Origin: Schlegelella aquatica
GTDB lineage: Bacteria > Pseudomonadota > Gammaproteobacteria > Burkholderiales > Burkholderiaceae_C
Assembly: GCF_026013905.1 (NCBI RefSeq)
Contig: NZ_CP110257.1
Span: 3,147,501-3,211,500, forward strand
Direction: 5' to 3'
DNA: 64,000 nucleotides
Shown here: positions 16,784 to 27,609 of the stretch, piece after piece
Position numbering within the stretch: the stretch's first letter is position 1
How the letters are laid out: the number at the start of each line of letters is the position of its first letter
Made by a program: the position numbers and the translations under genes
Notes under the pieces: generated by a model
Seen by the model: the letters and a program-made list of their open reading frames with translations, nothing else
Databases searched by the model: none
What the model was told of the DNA's origin: nothing

Positions 16784-18091
16784 ATGCCCGTCAAGCAACC
16801 CGCCCCCGGCGATCTGGAGCCGATCGAGCGTGCCAGCCGCGACGAGATCGCTGCGCTGCAGCTCGAGCGCCTGAAGGCCACGCTGCGCCGCGCCTACGAA
16901 TGCGTGCCGCACTACCGTCGGACCTTCGACGCGCGGGGCGTCCACCCCGATGACCTGAAATCGCTGGAGGATCTGGCGAAGTTCCCCTTCACGACGAAGA
17001 AGGACCTGCGCGACCACTACCCCTTCGGCCTGTTCGCGGTGCCGCGCGACCAGATCGTGCGCATCCACGCCTCCTCGGGCACCACCGGCAAGCCCACGGT
17101 CGTGGGCTACACCAAGAACGACATCGACACCTGGGCGCACCTGATGGCGCGCTCCATCCGCGCCGCCGGCGGGCGGCCGGGCGACATGGTGCACGTGGCG
17201 TACGGCTACGGCCTCTTCACGGGCGGCCTGGGGGCGCACTACGGCGCCGAGCGCCTCGGGTGCACGGTGGTGCCGATGTCGGGCGGCCAGACGGAGAAGC
17301 AGGTGCAGCTGATCCAGGACTTCAAGCCCGACATCATCATGGTCACCCCGAGCTACATGCAGGTGATCATCGAGGAGTTCGTGCGCCAAGGGCTGGACCC
17401 GCGCGAGATGAGCATCAAGGTCGGCATCTTCGGCGCCGAGCCGTGGACGGAGGCCATGCGCGGCGAGATCGAGGCCAAGGCCGGCATCGACGCCGTGGAC
17501 ATCTACGGGCTGTCGGAGGTGATGGGCCCGGGCGTGGCCAACGAGTGCATCGAGACGAAGGACGGCCCGGTCATCTGGGAAGACCACTTCTATCCCGAGA
17601 TCATCGACCCCGAGACGGGCGAGGTGCTGCCCGACGGCAGCGAGGGTGAGCTCGTCTTCACCTCGCTCACGAAGGAAGCGCTGCCCATCATCCGCTACCG
17701 CACGCGCGACCTGACGCGCTTGTTGCCGCCCACCGCGCGCAGCTTCCGCCGCATGGGCAAGATCGTCGGCCGCTCGGATGACATGCTCATCATCCGCGGC
17801 GTGAACGTGTTCCCCACGCAGATCGAGGAACTCATCCTCCAGCTGGGGCCCCTGTCGGGTCAGTACCAGCTCGTCATCACGCGCGAGGGCCACCTCGACG
17901 AACTGCTGGTGCGCTGCGAGCTCGACCCGCGCCACACCAGCGCCAACCGCGACGAGATCGCGCGCCAGCTGCAGCACCGCATCAAGACGATGGTCGGTGT
18001 CAGCACCCGCGTGAGCGTCGAGCCGCCGGAGTCGATCGAGCGCACGCTGGTGGGCAAGGCCCGCCGCGTGATCGACAAGCGCCCCCGTTGA
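16784..18091 (+). CDS. paaK: PaaK phenylacetate-CoA ligase
   Basis: 435 residues, AMP-forming ligase that activates phenylacetate to phenylacetyl-CoA, the first step of the pathway. The adenylate-forming P-loop [16 protein letters not shown] is intact, as are [12 protein letters not shown] and the C-terminal [20 protein letters not shown]. The strong site AAGGAGACATCC precedes the ATG. Length and motifs match typical PaaK. Confidence 0.95.
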   Translation: MPVKQPAPGDLEPIERASRDEIAALQLERLKATLRRAYECVPHYRRTFDARGVHPDDLKSLEDLAKFPFTTKKDLRDHYPFGLFAVPRDQIVRIHASSGTTGKPTVVGYTKNDIDTWAHLMARSIRAAGGRPGDMVHVAYGYGLFTGGLGAHYGAERLGCTVVPMSGGQTEKQVQLIQDFKPDIIMVTPSYMQVIIEEFVRQGLDPREMSIKVGIFGAEPWTEAMRGEIEAKAGIDAVDIYGLSEVMGPGVANECIETKDGPVIWEDHFYPEIIDPETGEVLPDGSEGELVFTSLTKEALPIIRYRTRDLTRLLPPTARSFRRMGKIVGRSDDMLIIRGVNVFPTQIEELILQLGPLSGQYQLVITREGHLDELLVRCELDPRHTSANRDEIARQLQHRIKTMVGVSTRVSVEPPESIERTLVGKARRVIDKRPR

Positions 18092-18143
18092 GCCCCGGCG
18101 CCTTTCGACGCCGGCATCGACCCCTTTTGCCCAGGAGACCCTC

Positions 18144-19145
18144 ATGTACACCCAGGCCATGGACACCGCGCCGCAGGAGGCCCGCAAGCCGGTGCGTTCT
18201 GCGGAGGAAGCTCGGCTCGAGGAACGCTTCGAGGCCCGCATCGACGAAGGCGGCTTCGTCGAAGCCAAGGACTGGATGCCCGAGCACTACCGCAAGACGC
18301 TCGTGCGCCAGATCAGCCAGCACGCGCATTCCGAGATCGTCGGCATGCTGCCCGAAGGCAACTGGGTCACCCGCGCGCCCACGCTCAAGCGCAAGGCGAT
18401 CTTGCTGGCCAAGATCCAGGACGAGGGCGGCCACGGCCTGTACCTCTACGCCGCCGCCGAGACGCTGGGTGTGAGCCGCGACGAGATGCTGGAGGCGCTG
18501 CACAGCGGCCGCGCGAAGTACAGCTCGATCTTCAACTACCCCACGCTCACCTGGGCCGACGTCGGCGTCATCGGCTGGCTGGTGGACGGCGCGGCCATCA
18601 TGAACCAGGTGCCGCTGTGCCGCTGCTCGTACGCCCCCTATGCCCGCGCGATGATCCGCATCTGCCGCGAGGAGAGCTTCCACCAGCGCCAGGGTTACGA
18701 CGCGCTGCTCGTGATGATGCAGAAAGGCACCGACGCCCAGCGCGCGATGGTGCAAGACGCGGTCAACCGCTGGTGGTGGCCGAGCCTGATGATGTTCGGC
18801 CCGCACGACAGCGACTCGGTGCATTCGGCGCAGTCGATGCGCTGGGGCATCAAGCGCATTTCCAACGACGACTTGCGGCAGAAGTTCGTCGACGCCACCG
18901 TCGAGCAGGCCAAGGTGCTCGGCGTGACCCTGCCCGACCCGGACATCCGTTGGAACGAGGAGCGTCAGCACTACGACTTCGGCCGCATCGACTGGGACGA
19001 GTTCTGGCGCGTGGTGGGTGGCGAAGGCCCGTGCAACCGCGAACGCATGGCCGCCCGCGTGAAGGCCTGGGAAGAAGGCGCCTGGGTGCGCGAAGCGGCG
19101 CTGGCCTATGCCCGCAAGCGCGAAGCCGCACGCGAGGCGGCATGA
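18144..19145 (+). CDS. paaA: PaaA, catalytic subunit of phenylacetyl-CoA epoxidase
   Basis: 333 residues, ferritin-like diiron subunit of the PaaABC(D)E ring 1,2-epoxygenase. Two ExxH iron motifs are present: E94-G-G-H97 and E177-S-F-H180. The start at 18144 is chosen because CCAGGAGACCCTC lies at proper distance; a second in-frame ATG five codons later (18159) has no such site. paaB follows after 23 bp. Confidence 0.95.
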   Translation: MYTQAMDTAPQEARKPVRSAEEARLEERFEARIDEGGFVEAKDWMPEHYRKTLVRQISQHAHSEIVGMLPEGNWVTRAPTLKRKAILLAKIQDEGGHGLYLYAAAETLGVSRDEMLEALHSGRAKYSSIFNYPTLTWADVGVIGWLVDGAAIMNQVPLCRCSYAPYARAMIRICREESFHQRQGYDALLVMMQKGTDAQRAMVQDAVNRWWWPSLMMFGPHDSDSVHSAQSMRWGIKRISNDDLRQKFVDATVEQAKVLGVTLPDPDIRWNEERQHYDFGRIDWDEFWRVVGGEGPCNRERMAARVKAWEEGAWVREAALAYARKREAAREAA

Positions 19146-19168
19146 CCGTGCATTGCAAGGAGAACACG

Positions 19169-19459
19169 ATGAGCACCGAGAACGAATGGCCGCTGTGGGA
19201 AGTGTTCGTGCGCAGCCGCTCCGGCCTGGACCACAAGCACTGCGGAAGCCTGCATGCGCCCGACGCGCGCATGGCGATCCAGATGGCCCGAGAGGTGTAC
19301 ACGCGCCGCCAGGAGGGCAGCAGCGTGTGGGTGGTGCGCAGCGACCAGATCGTCGCGAGCGACCCGGGCGACAAGGACATGTACTTCGACCCGATGGAAG
19401 ACAAGGTCTACCGCCACCCCACCTTCTACAAGCTGCCGCAGTCGGTGGACCACATGTGA
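19169..19459 (+). CDS. paaB: PaaB, phenylacetyl-CoA epoxidase subunit
   Basis: 96 residues, the small subunit needed to assemble and activate the PaaABCE epoxidase. The characteristic start WPLWEVFVRSRSGLDHKHCGSLHAPD and the DPMEDKVYRHPTFYKLP end are conserved. GCAAGGAGAACACG precedes the ATG. Length is normal for PaaB. Confidence 0.95.
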   Translation: MSTENEWPLWEVFVRSRSGLDHKHCGSLHAPDARMAIQMAREVYTRRQEGSSVWVVRSDQIVASDPGDKDMYFDPMEDKVYRHPTFYKLPQSVDHM

Positions 19460-19475
19460 GGAAGGGCGCGTCACC

Positions 19476-20288
19476 ATGTCCCAGTCCATCCAGATCGACC
19501 GGCGTCCCGAGGTGCAGTACCTGCTGCGCGCCGCCGACACCTGCCTCATCCTCGCCCAGCGCCTGGGCGAGTGGTGCGGCCACGCCCCCATCCTCGAGGA
19601 GGACATCGCGCTGACCAACATGGCGCTGGACCTCATCGGGCAGGCCCGCGCGCTGCTCACGCACGCCGGGGTCGTCGAAGGGCGCGGCAAGGACCGCACC
19701 TACGACGAGGACCAGCTCGCCTTCCTGCGCGACGAGCGCGACTTCTTCAACCCGACGCTGGTCGAACTGCCCAATGTGAGCACCGGCGGGCCCTCGCGCC
19801 CGGGCGACTTCGCACGCACGGTGGTGCGCAATGCGATGGTCTCGACCTACCTGAAGCTGCTGTGGGAGCGCCTGCGCGACTCCAGCGACGCCGAGCTCGC
19901 CGCCATCGCTGCCAAGGCGCTGAAGGAAGCCCGCTACCACCAGCAGCATGCCGCCGATTGGGTGGTGCGTCTGGGCGACGGCACGCCGGAGTCGCACCGC
20001 CGCATGCAGGAGGCGCTGGACGCGCTGTGGCCGTACGTGCCGGAGCTGTTCGAAGCCGACGAGGTGGATGCCGCCGCCGAGGCGAGCGGACTGGGCCCGA
20101 GCTGCGCCGCGCTGCGCGAGCCCTGGTACGCCGAGATGACCGAGATCCTTTCCGAGGCGCGGTTGTCGATGCCCGCCGAGGGCAAGTTCCGCAGCACGGG
20201 CAAGCGCGGGGTGCACAGCGAGCACATGGGCTACCTGCTCGCCGAGATGCAGTACCTGCAGCGGGCCTACCCGGGAGGCGCGTGGTGA
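19476..20288 (+). CDS. paaC: PaaC, structural subunit of phenylacetyl-CoA epoxidase
   Basis: 270-residue ferritin-like partner of PaaA; together they form the epoxidase core, PaaC being the non-catalytic half in known enzymes. Motifs LGEWCGHAPILEEDIALTNMALDLIGQAR and EARYHQQHAADWVVRLGDGT are typical. GAGGAAGGGCG precedes the ATG. Its TGA overlaps the paaD GTG (20285-20288). Confidence 0.94.
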   Translation: MSQSIQIDRRPEVQYLLRAADTCLILAQRLGEWCGHAPILEEDIALTNMALDLIGQARALLTHAGVVEGRGKDRTYDEDQLAFLRDERDFFNPTLVELPNVSTGGPSRPGDFARTVVRNAMVSTYLKLLWERLRDSSDAELAAIAAKALKEARYHQQHAADWVVRLGDGTPESHRRMQEALDALWPYVPELFEADEVDAAAEASGLGPSCAALREPWYAEMTEILSEARLSMPAEGKFRSTGKRGVHSEHMGYLLAEMQYLQRAYPGGAW

Positions 20289-20815
20289 CCACCGCGCCCG
20301 GCTCCGCCGCACCGGCCGCCGAGGCCGGGCGCCTGCAACGCGCCTGGGCGGCGCTGCAGCAGGTGCTCGACCCGGAAGTGCCGGCGCTGTCGGTCTGCGA
20401 CCTGGGCATCGTGCGCGACGTCCGGGAAGACGGCGCCATGCTGGAAGTCGTGCTCACGCCCACCTACAGCGGATGCCCCGCCACCGAGGTGATCGAGCGC
20501 GCGGTGCTCGATGCGATCGACGCGGCCGGCCTGGGCCCTGCGCGCGTGACGTTGCAGCGCGCCCCCGCCTGGACGACCGACTGGATCAGCGAAGAAGGCC
20601 GCCGCAAGCTGCGCGAGTACGGCATCGCGCCGCCGGCCGCGACGCGCGAGACAGGCACCGCAACGATCCGCGTGCTGCCCCGCACCCCGGTGCCGTGCCC
20701 GCGCTGCGGCAGCAACCGCACCGAGCGACTGTCCGCCTTCGGCTCGACCGCATGCAAGGCGCTGTACCGCTGCCTGGATTGCCGCGAGCCGTTCGAACAC
20801 TTCAAGCCCATCTGA
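20285..20815 (+). CDS. paaD: PaaD, iron-sulfur/metal-maturation factor of the epoxidase
   Basis: 176 residues: an N-terminal MIP18/SufT-type DUF59 domain (LDPEVPALSVCDLGIVRDV and TPTYSGCPATEVIE) and a C-terminal zinc-ribbon-like CPRCGS/CLDCRE motif. Needed for in vivo activity of the epoxidase, probably for cofactor assembly. The start is GTG: two in-frame GTGs (20282 and 20285) are adjacent, and 20285 is preferred because GGGAGG lies about six bases before it and it gives the GTGA overlap with paaC. Confidence 0.9.
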   Translation: MTTAPGSAAPAAEAGRLQRAWAALQQVLDPEVPALSVCDLGIVRDVREDGAMLEVVLTPTYSGCPATEVIERAVLDAIDAAGLGPARVTLQRAPAWTTDWISEEGRRKLREYGIAPPAATRETGTATIRVLPRTPVPCPRCGSNRTERLSAFGSTACKALYRCLDCREPFEHFKPI

Positions 20816-20862
20816 GGGCCCCGAACCCCGCCACCCCACCGAGACGCGAACGCCACCACGCC

Positions 20863-21951
20863 ATGAGCAGCCCCTTGTTCCACCCGCTGCGTGTGCGCAG
20901 CATCGAACCCGACACGCCCGAGGCGGTCATCGTCACTTTCGAAGTGCCGCCCGAGCTGCGCGAAGTCTTCGGCTTCACCCAGGGCCAGTACCTCACGCTG
21001 CGCAAGGAGATCGACGGCCAGGACCTGCGCCGCTCGTATTCGATCTGCGCCGGCGTGGACGAAGGCATCCTGCGCGTGGGCGTGCGCAAAGTACCCGGAG
21101 GCGTCTTCTCGAACTGGATCAACGAGCAGCTCAAGCCGGGCGACACGATCCAGGTCATGGCGCCGCAAGGCCGCTTCTTCGTGCCGATCGAGCCGCAGGC
21201 CCAGCGCCATCACGTCGGCTTTGCCGGCGGCAGCGGCATCACGCCGATCCTGTCGATCATGAAGACGGTGCTGGCCCGCGAGCCGCACTCGCGCTTCACG
21301 CTCGTCTACGGCAACCGCAAGCTGCAGTCCACGATGTTCAAGGAAGAACTCGAGGACCTGAAGAACAAGTACATGACGCGTCTGGTGTTGCACCACGTGT
21401 TCTCCGACGAGCCGACGGACGCACCGCTCAACATGGGCCTCATGAACCGCGAGAAGATCGGCGAGTTCCTGCGCACGGTGGTGCCGGCCTCGACCATCGA
21501 CCACGCGTACGTCTGCGGCCCCTACCAGATGAACGACGAGGCCGAAACCGCCCTGCTCGCCGCCGGCGTGCCGGAAGACCGCATCCACATCGAGCGGTTC
21601 GGCCTGCCGCAGGACGCCAAGGGCCCGGTCGGCGCGGTGATGCACGAGTCGCAGCCCGGCGACGCCGAGCGCGCCCGGGTCGTCATCATCCGCGACGGTC
21701 TGCGCCGCGAGATCGAGTTCCGCCGCGAGCAACCGAGCATCCTCGATTGCGCATCGGCCGCGGGGCTGGAGGTGCCGTTCTCGTGCACCTCGGGCGTGTG
21801 CGGCACGTGCCGGGCCAAGCTCCTGGAAGGCAAGGTGCGCATGGAGCGCAACTTCGCGCTCGACAAGCAGGAAGTCGCGGCCGGCTTCGTGCTGACGTGC
21901 CAGGCCCACCCGCTGACCGAGCGCGTGGTGCTCTCCTTCGACGAGCGATAG
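20863..21951 (+). CDS. paaE: PaaE, phenylacetyl-CoA epoxidase reductase
   Basis: 362 residues: FAD-binding (RRSYSICAG), NAD(P)H-binding (GGSGITPILSIMKTVL) and a C-terminal 2Fe-2S plant-type ferredoxin domain (CTSGVCGTCRAKL with the fourth cysteine in LTCQAHP). It feeds electrons from NADPH to PaaABC. It lies 47 bp after paaD; the upstream ribosome binding site is weak. Confidence 0.95.
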   Translation: MSSPLFHPLRVRSIEPDTPEAVIVTFEVPPELREVFGFTQGQYLTLRKEIDGQDLRRSYSICAGVDEGILRVGVRKVPGGVFSNWINEQLKPGDTIQVMAPQGRFFVPIEPQAQRHHVGFAGGSGITPILSIMKTVLAREPHSRFTLVYGNRKLQSTMFKEELEDLKNKYMTRLVLHHVFSDEPTDAPLNMGLMNREKIGEFLRTVVPASTIDHAYVCGPYQMNDEAETALLAAGVPEDRIHIERFGLPQDAKGPVGAVMHESQPGDAERARVVIIRDGLRREIEFRREQPSILDCASAAGLEVPFSCTSGVCGTCRAKLLEGKVRMERNFALDKQEVAAGFVLTCQAHPLTERVVLSFDER

Positions 21952-21968
21952 AAAGGATTGCGAACGAC

Positions 21969-22601
21969 ATGCCCCGTGGACGTGCTCCCGGCTATGACGA
22001 CCAGCGCGAGATGATCCTCGCGCAGGCGGCGCAGCTTTTTGCGCTGCGCGGCTATCCGGCGACCTCGATGAACCAGGTGGCCGAGGCGTGCGGCCTGTCC
22101 AAGGCCACCCTCTACCACTACTACAAGGACAAGTACAGCCTGCTGGTTCAGATCGCCGAGGGCCACGTGCTCAAGCTGCGCGCGCTGCTCGTGGAGGTGG
22201 AGGCCGCGGGCCTCGCGCCCGAGCCCCGCCTGCGCGAGCTGATCCTGCGCTTCGTGCAGGAGTACACCGATGCACAGCATGCCCACCGCGTGCTCACCGA
22301 GGACGTGCGTTTCCTGGAAGAGGCCGACCGCGAGCGCGTGCTGGGCATCGAGCGCGAAGTGGTGGCCGGTATCTCGCGCGCCGTCGCGGTGCTGCGCCCC
22401 GACCTCGCCGAAGCGCGGCTCGCCAAGCCGCTCACGATGCTGCTGTTCGGCATGATCAACTGGATGTTCACCTGGATGCGCCCCAACGGCCACCTGGGCT
22501 ACGACGCGATGGCACCGCTGGTGGCGGAGCTCTTCATCGGCGGCCTCAAGAGCCTGCGCCCCGCGCAGCTCCTCGAAGCCTGCGGCCACGCGACTGCGTA
22601 A
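21969..22601 (+). CDS. paaR: TetR-family regulator, probably PaaR
   Basis: 210 residues with an N-terminal TetR helix-turn-helix (MNQVAEACGLSKATLYHYYKDKYSLL) and a variable ligand domain. AAAGGATTG precedes the ATG. It lies 17 bp after paaE in the paa operon, and the perfect palindrome ahead of paaG is the expected operator type. It probably represses paa genes until phenylacetyl-CoA accumulates; the ligand is inferred from context. Confidence 0.82.
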   Translation: MPRGRAPGYDDQREMILAQAAQLFALRGYPATSMNQVAEACGLSKATLYHYYKDKYSLLVQIAEGHVLKLRALLVEVEAAGLAPEPRLRELILRFVQEYTDAQHAHRVLTEDVRFLEEADRERVLGIEREVVAGISRAVAVLRPDLAEARLAKPLTMLLFGMINWMFTWMRPNGHLGYDAMAPLVAELFIGGLKSLRPAQLLEACGHATA

Positions 22602-22677
22602 TGTCCCCGATGACGTGAACCTGGAATGCACCGATGCTCGCACGCCTGACCATTCATCCCACCGAAGGAGACACTCC

Positions 22678-23823
22678 ATGAGATTCAAGCATCTGCTGAC
22701 GGCCCTGATCGGCGCGCTCGGATTCACCGCGGCCTGGGCGGACATCAACGTCGGCGTGACCGTCTCGGCCACCGGCCCGGCGGCCTCGCTCGGCATCCCC
22801 GAGAAGAACACGATCTCGCTGATGCCCACCACCATCGCCGGCGAGAAGGTCAACTACATCGTCCTCGACGACGCGAGCGACACCACCGCGGCGGTGGCCA
22901 ACACGCGCAAGCTCATCACCGAGCACAAGGTGGACATCGTCATCGGCTCGACGATCACGCCCAACTCGCTGGCGATGATCGACGTCGTTGCCGAGGCGCA
23001 GGTGCCGATGATCTCGATGGCTGCCTCCGCGCGCATCGTCGAGCCGGTGGACGCCAAGAAGCGCTGGGTGTTCAAGACGCCGCAGAACGACATCCAGATG
23101 TCGCTCGCCATCGCCGAGCACATGGCCAACTCGGGCGTCAAGACGGTGGCCTTCATCGGCTTCTCGGACGCCTACGGCGAGGGCTGGTACCAGGAGTTCA
23201 CGAAAGCAGCCGGCCTGAAGAAACTGCAGATCATCGCCAACGAACGCTACGCCCGCACCGACACCTCGGTCACCGGTCAGGTCCTCAAGATCATGTCGGC
23301 GCGTCCCGACGCGGTGCTGATCGCCGGCAGCGGCACCCCGGCCGCCCTGCCTCAAAAGACGCTCAAGGAGCGCGGCTACACCGGCAAGATCTACCAGACC
23401 CACGGCGTGGCCAATGCCGACTTCCTGCGCGTGGGCGGCAAGGACGTCGAAGGCACCTTCCTGCCCGCGGGCCCCGTGCTGGTGGCCGAGCAGCTGCCCG
23501 CCAACCACCCGGTGCGCAAGTCGGCGCTCGCCTATGTGCAGGCCTACGAGAAGGCCTACGGCAAGGGCACGGTCTCAACCTTCGGCGCCCATGCCTGGGA
23601 CGCCGGCCTGCTGATGGCCGCCGCCGTGCCGCAGGCGCTCAAGAAGGCCAAGCCCGGCACGCCTGAGTTCCGCGCCGCGCTGCGCGACGCGCTCGAGCAG
23701 GTCAAGGAGCTGCCCGGCGCGCACGGCATCTTCAGCATGTCGCCCACCGATCACCTCGGCCTCGACCAGCGCGCCCGCGTGATGGTCAAGATCGAGAACG
23801 GCACCTGGAAGTACCAACCCTGA
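22678..23823 (+). CDS. Liv-type ABC transporter periplasmic substrate-binding protein
   Basis: 381 residues with a Sec signal (LLTALIGALGFTAAWA) and a type I periplasmic-binding fold of the branched-chain amino acid/aromatic acid class (DINVGVTVSATGPAASLG, VVAEAQVPMISMAASA). GAAGGAGACACTCC precedes the ATG. It is embedded between paaR and paaZ, so the cargo is probably phenylacetate or a related aromatic acid rather than leucine. This is inference from position. Confidence 0.85.
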   Translation: MRFKHLLTALIGALGFTAAWADINVGVTVSATGPAASLGIPEKNTISLMPTTIAGEKVNYIVLDDASDTTAAVANTRKLITEHKVDIVIGSTITPNSLAMIDVVAEAQVPMISMAASARIVEPVDAKKRWVFKTPQNDIQMSLAIAEHMANSGVKTVAFIGFSDAYGEGWYQEFTKAAGLKKLQIIANERYARTDTSVTGQVLKIMSARPDAVLIAGSGTPAALPQKTLKERGYTGKIYQTHGVANADFLRVGGKDVEGTFLPAGPVLVAEQLPANHPVRKSALAYVQAYEKAYGKGTVSTFGAHAWDAGLLMAAAVPQALKKAKPGTPEFRAALRDALEQVKELPGAHGIFSMSPTDHLGLDQRARVMVKIENGTWKYQP

Positions 23824-23825
23824 CC

Positions 23826-24851
23826 ATGGACCTGCAAATCGCCCTGCTGCTCGGCCAGGACGGCGTCGTCAACGGCGCCATTTACGGCTTGATGGCGCTC
23901 GCGCTGGTATTGGTGTTCTCGGTCACGCGCGTCATCTTCGTGCCGCAGGGCGAGTTCGTCGCCTTCGGCGCATTGTCGATGGCGGCGTTGCAGGCCGGCC
24001 GCACCCCGGCCACCCTGTGGATGCTGCTCGCGCTGGCCGCGACGACGCTGGTCGTCGAAGCCTGGCGGCAGCGCCGCGGCGCGACCGTCGACTGGGCCTC
24101 CACCCTCGTGTGGTGCGTGGCCCTGCCCGCGGCCGCCGTGGCCCTCGTGCTGGCGCGCCCGGCCTCGATCGCCTGGCAGGCGCTGGCCACCGTGCTGCTC
24201 ATCACGCCCCTGGGGCCCCTCACCTACCGCCTGGCCTTCCGGCCGCTCGCGCATGCGACGGTGCTCGTGCTGCTGATCGTCTCGGTCGCCCTGCACGGGG
24301 TGTTCGTCGGCCTCGGGCTGCTCTTCTTCGGCGCCGAGGGCTCTCGCACGCCGGCCTTCTCCGACCTGCGGCTCGACCTCTCCGGCCTCGTCGTCACCGG
24401 CCAGTCCCTCGTGGTGCTCGGTGTCACGGTGGCGCTCGTGGTCGCGATGTTCGCGTTCTTCGAGCGCACCCTGGTCGGCAAGGCGCTGCGCGCCACCGCG
24501 ATGAACCGCGTCGGCGCGCGCCTGATGGGCATCCCGACCGAGCTCTCCGGCGACGTCAGCTTCGCGCTGGCCGCACTGATCGGCGCAGTCTCCGGCCTGC
24601 TGGTCGCCCCCATCACGACGATCTACTACGACACCGGCTTCCTGATCGGTCTCAAAGGTTTCGTCGCCGCGATCATCGGCGGCCTGGCGAGCTACCCGCT
24701 GGCGCTGGGCGGGGCGTTCCTGGTCGGCCAGCTCGAGGCCTTCTCTTCGTTCTGGGCCAGCGCTTTCAAGGAAGTGATCGTGTTCACGCTCATCATTCCG
24801 GTGCTGCTGTGGCGCTCGCTGCGCAGCCACCATGTGGAGGACGAGGAATGA
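23826..24851 (+). CDS. LivH-type ABC transporter permease
   Basis: 341-residue permease with about nine hydrophobic helices and the Liv permease signature GKALRATAMNRVGARLMGIPTE near residue 220. It starts 2 bp after the binding-protein stop and overlaps the next gene by ATGA. It forms the importer channel with the permease half of the next protein. Confidence 0.88.
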   Translation: MDLQIALLLGQDGVVNGAIYGLMALALVLVFSVTRVIFVPQGEFVAFGALSMAALQAGRTPATLWMLLALAATTLVVEAWRQRRGATVDWASTLVWCVALPAAAVALVLARPASIAWQALATVLLITPLGPLTYRLAFRPLAHATVLVLLIVSVALHGVFVGLGLLFFGAEGSRTPAFSDLRLDLSGLVVTGQSLVVLGVTVALVVAMFAFFERTLVGKALRATAMNRVGARLMGIPTELSGDVSFALAALIGAVSGLLVAPITTIYYDTGFLIGLKGFVAAIIGGLASYPLALGGAFLVGQLEAFSSFWASAFKEVIVFTLIIPVLLWRSLRSHHVEDEE

Positions 24852-26761
24852 GCAGTCCCTCCCGCGCCACCACGCCGGTGGCGGCTCCGCCATCCGCCGA
24901 GCGCCCGGCCGCCGCAGCGCCGGCGCGCACGAGCCTGCCGCTCGCGCGCATCGTCACGCTCGGCGCCATCGCGCTGCTCGCCGCGAGCTGGGGCTTCCTG
25001 CCGGACTTCACCGTCACGGTGCTCAACTACATCGGCCTGTACGCCCTGGTGGCGCTCGGCCTGGTGATGCTCACGGGCGTAGGCGGCATGACCTCCTTCG
25101 GCCAGGCGGCCTTCGTCGGCCTCGGGGCATATGCCACCGCGTGGGTGTGCACCTCGCCGGCCGCGGCGTCGGCCCTCGCCTTCCTCCCGGCGGCCCTGCT
25201 GCCGTGGGTGGGGCTCGCGCTCGGCCTGGCCCTCACCTTCGCCGTGGCGTGGGGGCTCGGTGCCGTCACGCTGCGCCTGTCCGGGCACTACCTGCCGCTG
25301 GCCACCATCGCCTGGGGCCTGAGCCTGTACTTCCTGTTCGGCAACCTGGAGTTCCTGGGCGGCCACACCGGCCTGACCGGCATTCCGGCGCTCGAGGTGG
25401 CCGGCGTCTCGCTGGCGTCGCCGCGGGCGCTGGGCATCGCGATCTGGCTGGCGCTGCTGCTCGCGCTGTGGGCCTTGCACAACCTGCTGGACTCGCGCGA
25501 GGGCCGTGCCATCCGCGCCCTCAAGAGCGGCCGCGTGATGGCCGAGTCCATGGGCGTCGATACCAGCCGGCAGCGCGTCAAGGTGTTCGTGCTGGCGGCG
25601 CTCCTGGCCGCCCTGTCGGGCTGGCTCTACGCGCACTTGCAGCGCTTCGTCAACCCGACGCCCTTCAACCTCAACATCGGCATCGAGTACCTGTTCATGG
25701 CGGTGGTCGGAGGCGCCGGCTACCTGTGGGGTGCGGTGCTGGGGGCCGCGCTCATCACGCTGCTCAAGGAGCAGTTGCAGGACTGGCTGCCCAAGCTCTT
25801 CGGCATGAGCGGCAACTTCGAAGTCATCGTCTTCGGCCTGCTGATGATGGTGGTGCTGCAACGCTTCGCCGACGGCTTGTGGCCGACGCTCGCCGGCTGG
25901 ACGCGCCGGTTCGCGCCCCCCGCCGAGCGCCCCGACGCGGCCGCCGCGGGCCGTCTGGTGCAGCGCCCGTTGCCCCCGCGCGGCACCACGCTCATCGAGG
26001 CGCGCGACGTGACCAAGCGCTTCGGCGGCCTCGTGGCCAACAACAAGGTCTCGCTCGAGGTCAAGGCCGGTGAGGTCCACGCACTGATCGGGCCCAACGG
26101 CGCCGGCAAGAGCACGTTCTTCAACATGATCTCCGGCGTCGACGACCCGACCGAAGGCGAGGTGCGCTTGCTCGGCGAGCCGATGACCGGCCACGCCTCC
26201 CGCGAGTTCGCCGCGCGCGGGCTCGGCCGCACGTTCCAGCACGTGCGCCTCTTGGGCACGCGCAGCGTGCTCGACAACGTGGCCCTCGGCGCGCACCTGC
26301 GCGGCAGCAAGGGCTGGATCGCCTCGATGCTGCGCCTGGACCGCCGCGAAGAGCAGGCGCTGCTCGCCGAGTCCCTGCGCCAGATCGAACGGTGCGGGCT
26401 GGCCGACCACGTCGACACGCCCGCCGGCTCGCTGCCGCTCGGCCAACAGCGCGTCGTGGAGATCGCCCGCGCGCTGGCCGGCCAGCCGGCCGTGCTGCTG
26501 CTCGACGAGCCCGCCGCCGGCCTGCGTCACCTGGAGAAGCAAGCCCTGGCGCAACTGCTCGACCAGCTGCGCCGCGAAGGACTGGGCATCCTCATCGTGG
26601 AACACGACATGGAGTTCGTCATGAACCTCGCCGACCGCATCACCGTGCTCGACTTCGGCACCGTGATCGCCCGCGGCACCCCGGACGAAGTGCAACGCGA
26701 CCCGCGCGTGCTCGAGGCCTACCTCGGCGGCGACGACCTGCTGATGAGGGCTGCGGCATGA
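24848..26761 (+). CDS. fused LivM permease - LivG ATPase of the ABC importer
   Basis: A single 637-residue chain combines two proteins that are usually separate. Residues 1 to about 360 are a LivM permease ([21 protein letters not shown] and [20 protein letters not shown]). A short linker leads to a LivG ATPase from about 380: Walker [10 protein letters not shown] with K421, Walker [12 protein letters not shown], and the LivG tail [23 protein letters not shown]. The signature motif reads LPLGQQR instead of the usual LSYGxQR. No stop or frameshift separates the two parts, so the fusion looks genuine; such fusions occur in other Liv-type systems. Confidence 0.88.
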   Translation: MSSPSRATTPVAAPPSAERPAAAAPARTSLPLARIVTLGAIALLAASWGFLPDFTVTVLNYIGLYALVALGLVMLTGVGGMTSFGQAAFVGLGAYATAWVCTSPAAASALAFLPAALLPWVGLALGLALTFAVAWGLGAVTLRLSGHYLPLATIAWGLSLYFLFGNLEFLGGHTGLTGIPALEVAGVSLASPRALGIAIWLALLLALWALHNLLDSREGRAIRALKSGRVMAESMGVDTSRQRVKVFVLAALLAALSGWLYAHLQRFVNPTPFNLNIGIEYLFMAVVGGAGYLWGAVLGAALITLLKEQLQDWLPKLFGMSGNFEVIVFGLLMMVVLQRFADGLWPTLAGWTRRFAPPAERPDAAAAGRLVQRPLPPRGTTLIEARDVTKRFGGLVANNKVSLEVKAGEVHALIGPNGAGKSTFFNMISGVDDPTEGEVRLLGEPMTGHASREFAARGLGRTFQHVRLLGTRSVLDNVALGAHLRGSKGWIASMLRLDRREEQALLAESLRQIERCGLADHVDTPAGSLPLGQQRVVEIARALAGQPAVLLLDEPAAGLRHLEKQALAQLLDQLRREGLGILIVEHDMEFVMNLADRITVLDFGTVIARGTPDEVQRDPRVLEAYLGGDDLLMRAAA

Positions 26762-26835
26762 GCGCGCTGTTCTCCCGCAGGCTCTTCCCGCAGGAAGGCG
26801 GTCGCGCCGTGACCGGAGGGCCGTCCGATGAGTGA
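26758..26835 (+). CDS. possible 25-codon linker ORF between the fused permease-ATPase and LivF genes
   Basis: ATGA at 26758-26761 overlaps the previous stop and opens a 25-codon frame ([10 protein letters not shown]...PSDE) that ends 8 bp inside the next gene. It carries the GGAGGG ribosome binding site of livF within it. It may only couple translation of the two neighbours; there is no sign that the peptide has a function. Confidence 0.25.
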   Translation: MSALFSRRLFPQEGGRAVTGGPSDE

Positions 26836-27609
26836 TGCCCCTTCCCTGCTGCAATTGCGCGGCTTCAGCGTCTCCTACGGCCCGGTGGAGGCGGTGCACG
26901 AGGTCGACCTGGACGTGCGCGAGGGCGAGATCGTCACCGTGATCGGCCCCAACGGCGCGGGCAAGACCACGCTGCTCAATGCCATCATGGGCCTGTTGCC
27001 CTCGCGCGGGCAGGTGCAAGTGGCCGGCGAGCCGGTCGCGCGGCCCACCGTCGAGCGCATGGTCGCGCGCTCGGTGGCGCTGGTGCCCGAAAAGCGCGAG
27101 CTCTTCGGCGAGATGTCGGTCGAAGACAACCTGCTGCTGGGCGGCTTCTCGCGCTGGCGGCGCGGCGACCGCACGCAGCGCGAGCGCATGCAGGAGGTCT
27201 ACGCCATCTTCCCGCGCCTGGCGGAGCGGCGCGCCCAGATGGCGGCGACGCTGTCGGGCGGCGAGCGCCAGATGCTGGCCATCGGCCGCGCGCTCATGGC
27301 CAAGCCCCGCCTGCTCATGCTCGACGAGCCCTCGTTGGGCCTGGCCCCGCTCATCGTGCGCGAAGTGCTGCTCACCGTCTCGCGCCTGCGTGAGGTCGGC
27401 GTGTCGGTGCTGCTGGTCGAGCAGAACGCCCGCGCGGCGCTGCAGATCGCCGATCGGGCCTACGTGCTCGAGATGGGCGCCGTCGCATTGAGCGGCGCGG
27501 CCGAAGCCCTGCTGCACGACCGCCGCATCATCGACACCTACCTCGGCCTCGGCGGCGCCCGTCAGGAAGCCGCGCCGACGCCCGTTCCATCCTCCTCTTC
27601 GATCGCACC

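Noticed and set aside
18000..20312. 770-codon minus-strand frame opposite paaA-paaC
   Set aside because: Opposite genes with iron-binding motifs and good ribosome binding sites; no coherent domain on the minus strand.
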